64,000 bases of DNA from Holophagae bacterium (GTDB taxonomy: Bacteria > Acidobacteriota > Holophagae > Acanthopleuribacterales > Acanthopleuribacteraceae). Every line of letters begins with the position of its first letter. Positions within the stretch are counted from its first letter, which is position 1. Positions 1 to 7,878 of this stretch are shown in pieces. Below the pieces are notes generated by a model, which was not told where the DNA came from, did no database searches, and saw only the letters and a program-made list of their open reading frames with translations. The position numbers were made by a program, and so were the translations under genes. The DNA is taken from NCBI GenBank assembly GCA_029263455.1, contig JAJCXM010000032.1, forward strand, positions 1 to 64,000, read 5' to 3'.

Positions 1-421
1 GCCGCTTCAACGCCGCAAGGGCTTTTTTGCGTTTTGGCTGACGCGCTGCCCGGCGTCAGCTTGATCTCTCCCTTGTGCGGCGTACGATGAGTACGCCTCC
101 GCGGGTGAGAACAAACTTCCTTGTGCAGCACGCCATCCAAAACGCAAAACAAGATCCTGCTGGGCTTGCTGCTGCGGATCAACATGCGTACCTTGAATGA
201 GATACTGCTCTGACCCTCGACTTCTCAAGTCTTGCTGCTGGTCTCTGGCATCTTGACGCTTGTCTCTCTCTCGACACCCGATCGAGGCGAAATCAACTAG
301 GGTCATTCCTTTTGCATATGTTTCGCCAGAGTTCAGCATGAATGCCCAGTAGCCGAGACAATGCGACTTTACGGCGTTACCGACGTTGTCTTTGTGAGCC
401 GTCGTCCCGTAGACTGTTGCC
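1..421. other. Gene-free left edge with two perfect inverted repeats
   Basis: No gene is supported here. A long minus-strand open frame crosses the stretch and runs into the xerD start, but it has no ribosome site, no recognisable domain and a low-complexity Q/R-rich composition, so it is not called. Two hairpins are visible: GCTGACGC (37-44) with GCGTCAGC (53-60), and GCGTAC (80-85) with GTACGC (91-96) around a 5-nt loop. They could belong to a dispersed intergenic repeat or to the 3' end of a feature cut by the window edge. Nothing in the window repeats them. Confidence 0.4.
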
Positions 422-1306
422 ATGGAGAAGGACATTTCACTTGACCAGTTCATGACGTACTTACGTTTTGAACGTCGTGTTTCTACACATACGCTAGATG
501 CCTACCAACGAGATCTAATGGCTTTGGCAGATTTCCTAGATGTTCCTCTACTAAACGCAAGGACTGAGCAGATAGCATCCTATATTCGCTCTCTTGCCGT
601 AGACCAGAAAGCGTCATCTCAGTCTCGGAAAATGAGCGCTTTGAGGCACTTCTATAAATATCATCTGAAACTGGGGCATATCCATGTTCATCCCATGGAA
701 TCGATTTCCAGGCCAAAAAAGGTAAGATCTTTACCCAAAACTTTAGCTCTGGCTCAGGTGGAATTGCTTGTCAACGCGCCAGACTTGGGCCAAACACTGG
801 GTATCCGAGATAAGAGCATGATCGAATTAATGTACGCAACAGGTCTGCGCGTGTCCGAATTGATTTCATTACGATTCTCTCAACTGCGCCTAGAAGCTGG
901 TTTTGTGCTTGTTTATGGGAAGGGCGACAAGGAACGAGTCGTGCCCTTAGGTCGAGCGGCGTTGGCATGTTTACAGGCATATCTAAAGCAAGCGCGACCA
1001 CTCCTCTTAGACAAACCCGATGACGTGGTCTTCTTGAGCCGTTTTGGTTCTGCCATGAGTCGTCAAGCATTTTGGAAAATTATCAAGAAATACGCACTTA
1101 AAGTCGGGATTGAACGAAAGCTTGTTTCTCCCCATGTGATTCGGCACTCCTTCGCAACCCACCTACTCAATCACGGGGCCGATTTGCGAGCCATTCAAAT
1201 GATGTTAGGTCACTCAGACTTAAGCACGACCCAGATCTATACTGCGGTATCAAGGGAACGTTTGAAAAAGATCCATCAAAGTCATCACCCGCTTGAGTTT
1301 AGTTAG
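422..1306 (+). CDS. xerD: Tyrosine recombinase XerD-like
   Basis: Site-specific tyrosine recombinase. With a XerC partner, this family resolves chromosome dimers at dif during division. The 294 residues match the usual XerC/XerD length. An N-terminal SAM-like core-binding domain (about 5-90) precedes the catalytic domain (about 108-290). The full active site is visible: Arg143 in ATGLRVSE, Lys167 in YGKGDKER, His238 and Arg241 in HVIRH, His264 in LGHSD, and the nucleophile Tyr273. The gene stands alone and converges on the downstream membrane-protein gene, overlapping it by 8 bp. XerD fits better than XerC or an integrase because of the compact size and absence of integrase-type extensions, but the two Xer paralogues are hard to separate by eye. 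The ATG at 422 has no clear ribosome site. Confidence 0.88.
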   Translation: MEKDISLDQFMTYLRFERRVSTHTLDAYQRDLMALADFLDVPLLNARTEQIASYIRSLAVDQKASSQSRKMSALRHFYKYHLKLGHIHVHPMESISRPKKVRSLPKTLALAQVELLVNAPDLGQTLGIRDKSMIELMYATGLRVSELISLRFSQLRLEAGFVLVYGKGDKERVVPLGRAALACLQAYLKQARPLLLDKPDDVVFLSRFGSAMSRQAFWKIIKKYALKVGIERKLVSPHVIRHSFATHLLNHGADLRAIQMMLGHSDLSTTQIYTAVSRERLKKIHQSHHPLEFS

Positions 1307-3251
1307 TCAAAGATTGTCGTTTTGAGTCAATCGTAATTTTCATTAGGGTCAAAAGCTCTTGGTTCTCGGCGACAAGCTTTTCGGCTCCGGCCTGTTGACC
1401 GCGCTTAACAAAATCACTTGGCAAACGAAAAACTTGATTTGCCAATGCTAATTGCAAGTATTCAGGTAGGTGACGATATTCTTCATCCGTCAACATGATT
1501 GCAACGTTTTCAGGCGGAGATTCGTACGGCGAAAACCGCTGGAAAACAATCATTCCGCGATCAACGGCAATAGGATACCAAGAGACGTGGTCATGGAAAA
1601 CACTTGTCCATCCATTGTTCCATACAGGTATGATGGCGACATGGCAGTTGTATTTTAGGAATAAATCGGGGTTGCGTTCAGATAAGGCACGGTCATGAAG
1701 GTCCAATGTTTCCCCGGCGTGCGGTGAAAAGAAACCGTCGATCATGACCTTTTTTCTCCCTGTCCATTGCAACATAAGATAGCCGCCTATGCCGATAGTA
1801 TTCATGGCGGGTTGGTCCAAAAACTTGTCCAAAATGAAATCGGGTACTTCTCGACTAAAGTAAGGTGCACGCGTCAGGCTAAGCCGGTGTCCAGGGTATA
1901 GGCCAATCAGTCGCGGTAAACCCATATTTGCAGCTATGACTGTGCCAAAGGCGAACAAGGCTAACGGACGGAATATTTTTGCCGGACGAGAACAAAACCA
2001 ATGGTTACGGCCTAGGATAAATACTGACAAGATACCGAGGTAACCAATAGTTCGAACATAGCCGAGCCCAATGACCCAGATACCCAGCCACGCAAAAGCA
2101 AGTGGATTCCTTTCTTCCTCCTTCCATAGTCGCCACCCCGCTAGGGCCGCGCATCCCAGCGACAACCATACGTAAATGTCACCCAAGTAAAAGAATGGCG
2201 ATTGAAAATCAAGTGATCCAAATTGATTGACAGATGGATCCCAAAGAGTGCTGTTGAATTGATGTATGAGACGCTCGAGTAGATTGAGTTGTGACAACGG
2301 AACGGGTCCGGCTGGGTCTCGAGCGATGTGGTCGCTGTTTGTGATGAAATAGGTTGCCCATACGACTTGACCAGCAAAAAACGCTACCATGATCGATTTC
2401 CAGTTTAGCCGCGGGCTGTTTAATGTCTTTATCGCAATTGAGGAACCAATCGTTAAGGAAAACAAGAATGTTAACGATGCAATTATTGCAACCCACAAGC
2501 CGATTCCATGGGTAAAAAATGATAAAAACGACATGGCCACGTGACTGCCCCATGAACTAAAAACCAAGGCAACGATCCATGCAAAAGGAATGTTAAGTGT
2601 GTGTTTACGGTTGGAAAGCATGTCAGGTTGCTCCCAGATTGTGCCGCAAAAGAGGGCGCCCATGATAAAAAGGCCTAACAGATACGAACCGTGGAGATTA
2701 GACCAAACAACGATTATTATGGTCATCATCCACCAAGATTTCATCTTATATGCCCAGCGTTGGTTGTCCGTACACGCAATAATTAGAGCCACGCCCAACA
2801 AACTAAATGCAGCGTTTCTGACTATCTGTTGTTGATAGGAACAGCCCAAGAACATGAAACTTAGGACAATCGCTAGTGACCGCTCACGAGCAGTGGGTTT
2901 TGCAATTTTGACTACGGCTATCCATGTCAGGAGCAAAATAAAAAGAGTCAGGAACTTGTCTCCGCCTGCAGAGAATAGTCCATAAAAGATCGAGTCGCCA
3001 AGCCAAGTATGGCGAAGATCGTGATGTGCATTTGCATTGACTGGCGTGAAGTATAAGGTCGTTAGATCGGGAAGTGCACGCTGTTTTACGATTTGATGAC
3101 CAATTTCGATATGCCACCAAATATCCACATCGTTGATTGGCCTTATGACAAAACCGACCGCCATTACTAGTAACAAAGCGGATGCGATGCGATTTCGTCT
3201 CGACCAAAGCCGATTATTTCTTGTATCGTCGCCCATAGCTGGGCTATTCAA
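1299..3251 (-). CDS. Polytopic inner-membrane protein, GT-C-like
   Basis: Large integral membrane protein of 645-650 residues with about ten or more hydrophobic helices and a soluble C-terminal domain of roughly 180 residues. After the first helix comes an acidic motif, DVDIWWHIEIG, and later NLHGSYLLG. An acidic loop after TM1 and such Trp/His clusters are typical of GT-C-fold lipid-linked sugar transferases (PMT/ArnT-like), so a membrane glycosyltransferase is a reasonable guess. No specific family was recognised. The first possible start is TTG at 3251; an ATG at 3236 is equally plausible, and neither has a good ribosome site. It is divergent from the exported-protein cluster and not in an obvious operon. 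Confidence 0.7.
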   Translation of the reverse strand: MNSPAMGDDTRNNRLWSRRNRIASALLLVMAVGFVIRPINDVDIWWHIEIGHQIVKQRALPDLTTLYFTPVNANAHHDLRHTWLGDSIFYGLFSAGGDKFLTLFILLLTWIAVVKIAKPTARERSLAIVLSFMFLGCSYQQQIVRNAAFSLLGVALIIACTDNQRWAYKMKSWWMMTIIIVVWSNLHGSYLLGLFIMGALFCGTIWEQPDMLSNRKHTLNIPFAWIVALVFSSWGSHVAMSFLSFFTHGIGLWVAIIASLTFLFSLTIGSSIAIKTLNSPRLNWKSIMVAFFAGQVVWATYFITNSDHIARDPAGPVPLSQLNLLERLIHQFNSTLWDPSVNQFGSLDFQSPFFYLGDIYVWLSLGCAALAGWRLWKEEERNPLAFAWLGIWVIGLGYVRTIGYLGILSVFILGRNHWFCSRPAKIFRPLALFAFGTVIAANMGLPRLIGLYPGHRLSLTRAPYFSREVPDFILDKFLDQPAMNTIGIGGYLMLQWTGRKKVMIDGFFSPHAGETLDLHDRALSERNPDLFLKYNCHVAIIPVWNNGWTSVFHDHVSWYPIAVDRGMIVFQRFSPYESPPENVAIMLTDEEYRHLPEYLQLALANQVFRLPSDFVKRGQQAGAEKLVAENQELLTLMKITIDSKRQSLTN

Positions 3252-3464
3252 CCATGGAAGCTGATATAATTAACGATGAATTTTGAACTAACCACTCTTA
3301 CGGAACGTGACTTGCGTAACGATTTTTTTGGTGTAATTCATGCTAGCCTTTCGCTTCGACGGGCATAAACGCAGCGCCAGTTTCGAGAATTCGTTTGATC
3401 CAAACCGTTCTCAGTTGGCGTTTGTGTGGACTGTGAGCGAAAAATTCCAGAAGAGGATTCAAAA

Positions 3465-6380
3465 ATGAGACCTGTGCTTAATGATCACTTTCGGGCCCAC
3501 AAACGCGTTAACGGCTGTGGGGTCGTTTTATGCCTCATGGGATTCCTTTTATCACCTGCCGTGGCGCAAAGTGATGTCTTGACACTTAACGGTGGGAGTT
3601 TAGCCGCTGGCGAAACAGGTGTGTTCCCGATTTTTTTGCAAGATGTTTCGGGTTCTGGAATTGACACGGGCACCGAGAATGTTGGTGCTATTCGCATTAG
3701 AATGACTGTACCTGCCAACCTAGTCAATGATGGACTCATCAGACCGGCTGGATTATTGGCCAGCTTCCCAAATATTGTTGTCGTGAGTAGTCCTGGCGAT
3801 GTATTTAACCCTGCGACCAACGAATTTGATTGGTTTATTGTTTTCTCAAGCGCGCCTCCGTTCAATTTGGATGCATCGTCACCGGGTGATTTGATAGCGG
3901 AGTTGGAGTTGACTGCTTCTGGCTCAGCAAGTGGCCAAACTATTAGCTTTTCACCTCATGGCGAGGACACATTGGTACAAAGTGAATTAGGCGAAACGGT
4001 GAATACTATCGCCTCAGGCAAGTTGATCGGAAATTTACAATCGATTTCTGTCACTCAGACGAGCGGAGGCAACCCTGTCGTCAATTCCTTTGCGGCTTCG
4101 CCACCTTCAATCGTTACGGGCGGATCTAGCACGCTTTCTTGGGATGTTTCTGACGCAGACTCGGTCGTTATTGATCAGGGGATTGGCACAGTCTCATCAT
4201 CCGGCACGTTTGTGGTTTCGCCCAACGTTACGACCCTCTATACATTGACTGCCACCAATGGGAATGGCCAAACTCAACGTTCAACAACGGTCGTGGTTTC
4301 AAGCGATATCGTACCGCCAACGATCAATTTTTTTCGCGTAAGTCCAACATCCATTAGTCCAGGCCAAACAGCCGAATTGGAATGGAGTGTCTCCAATTCA
4401 AATGAAGTCGCCATCGACCAGAGTATTGGCGTCGTGTCAGCAGCGGGGACGCATGACGTGCAACCCGTGGTAACCACGACCTATAAATTGACTGCGACCA
4501 ATGCCTTTGGGTCCAGTACCGCCAACGCGACAGTCACTGTGGTTACCGGCGTGCGTATTGATAGTTTTACAGGTACACCAAACGCTATTCGCATTGGCGA
4601 GAAAGTGACCTTGGCTTGGGAAACAACGAACGCGGTCACAGTAACCTTGAATCCAGGTAATATGACCGTAGACCCTAGTGGGTCGTTAGATGTTTTTCCA
4701 GCGACGTCCGCCGAATACATTCTTCGTGCTACGGGCAGCCAAGGCCAAAACACATCTGCGGTTGTACAAATAACGGTCTTTAATACGGATATTGAACTGA
4801 CAGTGAGCACGTCATCCATTGAGTTGGGAGAGGACTTAGTTAGCTCTTCCTTCGATTTAACCGCCGTCAACATCGCTTCTGTTGATTGGCATGTCGTCAA
4901 AAAGCCAGCTTGGGCGACGCTGAATCCGCCTGACGGCCAAGTCGGCTCAATTCCTACGCGCATCAGTGTTTCCGCAGATCGCTCAGATATGTATCCAGCG
5001 GAGTTTAAGGAAGGCACAATTGAAATCGCAGCAACAGGTGTGCCTTCGGTAACGCTTGAAGTGAGCGTCGCAAAGCGAGAACAGCCGCTAAATGGGGCGA
5101 TGTTACTATTCCCTAACGCGGTCGTGGATGATGATCACGAAAGTGTGATCCGAGTCGTTAACGGTGAAAACGCCACCGGCAAACTGGACATCCAAATATT
5201 TAATCAACTGGGCGAGCTTGAGAACGTCATCAGGAATCTTCATTTTCCGCCTTTTGGTTCCTACCAGCGAACACTGCCGGAAATGGCAACCACGCGCGGT
5301 TGGGTCGTGGTGACTGTAAATTATTCGGATCAAGCAAGTGGTCCACGTATCGTGCATGGCTGTTTAGTCACACGTACCTTGGATGGACAGGAAATTGTGG
5401 CGACAACACCTTCGAGAAAATCATCCGGCAAACTTTTTGTGCCCCATATTGCCAAAGACCCAAGTTTCTATACGGAAGCATCGGCCGTCAACCTGAGTCC
5501 TGACACCATGTTGGATTTTTCCTCGCAGCAAGTTGGGACCTTAATGGTGGACGCAGTGGATTCTGGAGAGCAATCGAGTTTCGATTTTCGTGAGTTGATG
5601 GGCGGAGATATTCTAGGTCCGGGGTGGGGCGAGTTAGAGTTAGATAGTGACACGCCGCGACTGGGAGGCATGGAAGTCTTTGGTCGCAGTAAATCAACCG
5701 GCCTACGTCAATCGGTTGGCGTGGGTATTGACGGCGAAACCGCTAATCAAATTATCTTTTCACATATCGCAGCCGATATCGTCACCTTCTGGACGGGCGT
5801 TGTCTTGATTAATACGTCGGGTCAGGAATCAGAGGTCACCATTGAGTCGTTTGATAGTACCGGTGCCGGCACGGTGATCGTCGAAAACTTTGGGCCATTT
5901 GAAAAACGCTCCTATTTAGTGACTGGCGACCAATTGGCCTTTGGTACTGATTCGTCCTGGGTGAGAGCGACCTCCAACGCGCCGCTGGTGGGTTACGAAC
6001 TATTCGGGACCTACGATGATCGGTTTGCAGGTTTCGAAGGCGTTCGTGAACTCTCGGAAGATCTGTTTTTCCCGCACCTAGAGCAAACGGTGACTACCGG
6101 TGGTTGGACAGGTTTGGCGGCCGTCAATCCTGGGTCGATCCAGGCCAATTTAACCATCGAAGTTTATAGCCGCTTGGGTGTGCTTAAAGACACCTTGTCG
6201 TCGCAACTGGGCGCTAAGCAAAAATTAGTGGCTTTGGTTAGTACCCTTTTCCCCAATACAAGCTTTGAACGCGGTGATTGGGTTCTGATGCACTCGGATC
6301 AGCCGATTGCTGGCTTTGAACTTTTTGGTTTTGGTCAATCGACCTTAGCAGCGATCCTAGCGGCTACGCCTTTGCCATAA
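3465..6380 (+). CDS. Exported modular protein: cohesin-like domain plus three Ig-like repeats
   Basis: Exported 971-residue protein. The ATG at 3465 is chosen over an upstream GTG because GAAGAGG lies 8 nt before it and it starts a signal peptide ending near VAQS. Residues about 37-190 resemble a cohesin-like beta sandwich (valine/threonine-rich strands, closing SxGDLIAELELTA). Three bacterial Ig-like repeats follow at about 206-278, 286-360 and 365-439, each with a (S/T)P..I..G....L.W core and a Y.L.AT(N/G) end. A BACON-like stretch comes next, then three or four loosely repeated beta modules with FPH, W...(V/L)..(I/V)N and G(Y/F)ELFG signatures. Function is unknown; extracellular adhesion or matrix display is inferred. 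It is the first of three exported-protein genes on this strand. No sorting signal was seen at the C-terminus. Confidence 0.85.
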   Translation: MRPVLNDHFRAHKRVNGCGVVLCLMGFLLSPAVAQSDVLTLNGGSLAAGETGVFPIFLQDVSGSGIDTGTENVGAIRIRMTVPANLVNDGLIRPAGLLASFPNIVVVSSPGDVFNPATNEFDWFIVFSSAPPFNLDASSPGDLIAELELTASGSASGQTISFSPHGEDTLVQSELGETVNTIASGKLIGNLQSISVTQTSGGNPVVNSFAASPPSIVTGGSSTLSWDVSDADSVVIDQGIGTVSSSGTFVVSPNVTTLYTLTATNGNGQTQRSTTVVVSSDIVPPTINFFRVSPTSISPGQTAELEWSVSNSNEVAIDQSIGVVSAAGTHDVQPVVTTTYKLTATNAFGSSTANATVTVVTGVRIDSFTGTPNAIRIGEKVTLAWETTNAVTVTLNPGNMTVDPSGSLDVFPATSAEYILRATGSQGQNTSAVVQITVFNTDIELTVSTSSIELGEDLVSSSFDLTAVNIASVDWHVVKKPAWATLNPPDGQVGSIPTRISVSADRSDMYPAEFKEGTIEIAATGVPSVTLEVSVAKREQPLNGAMLLFPNAVVDDDHESVIRVVNGENATGKLDIQIFNQLGELENVIRNLHFPPFGSYQRTLPEMATTRGWVVVTVNYSDQASGPRIVHGCLVTRTLDGQEIVATTPSRKSSGKLFVPHIAKDPSFYTEASAVNLSPDTMLDFSSQQVGTLMVDAVDSGEQSSFDFRELMGGDILGPGWGELELDSDTPRLGGMEVFGRSKSTGLRQSVGVGIDGETANQIIFSHIAADIVTFWTGVVLINTSGQESEVTIESFDSTGAGTVIVENFGPFEKRSYLVTGDQLAFGTDSSWVRATSNAPLVGYELFGTYDDRFAGFEGVRELSEDLFFPHLEQTVTTGGWTGLAAVNPGSIQANLTIEVYSRLGVLKDTLSSQLGAKQKLVALVSTLFPNTSFERGDWVLMHSDQPIAGFELFGFGQSTLAAILAATPLP

Positions 6381-6398
6381 AAAAGTGAGAGCTTTTTT
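6379..6398 (+). terminator. Weak hairpin after the Ig-repeat gene
   Basis: AAAAAAG (6379-6385) pairs with CTTTTTT (6392-6398) around a 6-nt loop, starting in the stop codon. The stem is almost all A-T, so it could at most attenuate transcription into the next gene. Confidence 0.3.
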
Positions 6399-6470
6399 AA
6401 TGTAGGACGTCTAATATTTAATGTACGAATACAGAATTGAGAATTTTCTGAATATGAAAGGTAGGTCAAC

Positions 6471-7721
6471 ATGAATAAGTTGATAGGCGCACTATGCGTG
6501 TGCGTTTTGAGTGTTGCATCATTTGCACAATTGTCTATGAGATTTGATCCGGTCGCCCACGCGGGCTTAATTACCGGAAATGCATTGGACGTTTCTGGGT
6601 TTGCCAATGGCGATCCTATCTACGTTGAGGTATTACTAGAGAATTTCGAATTCACGCTCGCAGGCTTTGAGTTTGAACTTCGGTTTCCGCCCTATATGAC
6701 GGCTATGAGTGTGGTTGATAACGATTGGAACACCGGAACAGGGAATGTGTTTACGGCCGGTTCCTTTATTTCCGCGCTGTCCGTTCAACAGCTCCCTGCC
6801 GCTGCTGACGGAAGTCTTATTGCGAATAATAACGTCACCCTCATCAACGGCGAAGGCCGTGTGAGAGTAGGTGTTTTGTTTACGGTTACAGGAGATCGTC
6901 CTGTTGGATCTGTAGGCACGCCAAATGCTGGTGGCGTGATTGGTCGCCTCTGTTTCGCTTTGGATAACTCTGCCTGTGATTCTTCAGGTGAAACTATTTC
7001 CTTGACCATGAGTGGCGCAACAGCCGAGATTTTTGCGGACGAGACTGCTACTCAGGTGGAAATGGGTACAACTAACTTGACGGTTGTCTTGAATGGTGCG
7101 GCCACAATTCCTCGTGCCGATGGTAACCATAGCGGTACTCGAACCTTTGCCGACGTAGTTCCTGCAGCACGGGCAGCTCTTCCAGGCGCTGGACAATGTG
7201 ATGCGGTTGTGAACGCTATGTACGACTGGTGTACGGATGCCGGCGGTGAGTTCTTGTCAACTTTTGATGGCAATTGTGACGGAACTATTAGTTTCACCGA
7301 TGTGGTTATTAACGCGAGATTGGCATTACCGGGCGGATTTAACCGTACGCAGTTCAAGAAACTTGAATACTTTGAAGTCCATGAGAATGGTTCCTTCGTG
7401 GTCAATAGTGAAGGTCGTCAGGGTGTTGCAACTCAGATGGTACTGAACATGCGTGATCTCAAACTTAGTGAACCAACCATTAGTCCAAAAGCACGGGAAG
7501 CCGGTTGGGCCATAGTGAGTGATACGGTTGGTGAAAACTTGGTCTATATCTTGTTCAACGCCAGCATGAAGTCGTTTGACATCCCTGCCGTGACCGTTGC
7601 TTACGAAATTAGCGGTAAAAACGCGGGCATCGCGATGGCTGATGTCGACTATCAAGCTTCTGATTTGCAACTTTTCAAATATACGCCTTTGGTAGAAGTA
7701 TTTGAATCTGTTAGTAAATAA
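6471..7721 (+). CDS. Exported protein with cohesin-like domain and paired dockerin-like calcium loops
   Basis: Exported protein of 416 residues. Signal peptide MNKLIGALCVCVLSVASFAQ; GGTAGGT lies just upstream of the ATG. Residues about 22-205 form a beta-rich region like a cohesin domain (LAGFEFELRF, GRVRVGVLFTVTG, IGRLCFAL). Two matching segments follow at 217-239 and 266-288, each reading DGN..(S/D)GT..F.DVV..AR.ALPG. The second fits the 12-residue dockerin/EF-hand loop with Asp266, Asn268, Asp270, Ser274 and Asp277; the first has Ser in place of the third ligand. Type I dockerins carry two such loops and bind cohesins. A cohesin-like and a dockerin-like region on one chain suggests head-to-tail assembly or binding to the neighbouring proteins, which is inference. 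The C-terminal ~125 residues are unassigned. Confidence 0.85.
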   Translation: MNKLIGALCVCVLSVASFAQLSMRFDPVAHAGLITGNALDVSGFANGDPIYVEVLLENFEFTLAGFEFELRFPPYMTAMSVVDNDWNTGTGNVFTAGSFISALSVQQLPAAADGSLIANNNVTLINGEGRVRVGVLFTVTGDRPVGSVGTPNAGGVIGRLCFALDNSACDSSGETISLTMSGATAEIFADETATQVEMGTTNLTVVLNGAATIPRADGNHSGTRTFADVVPAARAALPGAGQCDAVVNAMYDWCTDAGGEFLSTFDGNCDGTISFTDVVINARLALPGGFNRTQFKKLEYFEVHENGSFVVNSEGRQGVATQMVLNMRDLKLSEPTISPKAREAGWAIVSDTVGENLVYILFNASMKSFDIPAVTVAYEISGKNAGIAMADVDYQASDLQLFKYTPLVEVFESVSK

Positions 7722-7760
7722 GTGTCAAAAAACAGTTTTTTGAGCTAATTTCAAAAAAAA

Positions 7761-7793
7761 AGGGTGTGCCTGGCAAATAGGCACGCCTTTTTT
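7761..7793 (+). terminator. Rho-independent terminator after the dockerin-like gene
   Basis: GGGTGTGCCT and AGGCACGCCT pair across a short loop (eight matched positions, one of them a G-U) and run into six T. An A-rich tract precedes the stem, so it could work on both strands. Confidence 0.8.
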
Positions 7794-7878
7794 CTTGACC
7801 CTTACAAGCAACGATCGTAAACTTGCACAGTAAACGTGTACTCACAACCCAAGAAAAATGGACAGAGGGTGGATTGAT

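Noticed and set aside
7-453. Minus-strand 148-codon open frame at the left edge
   Set aside because: Overlaps the xerD start, no ribosome site, low-complexity Q/R-rich text and no recognisable domain.
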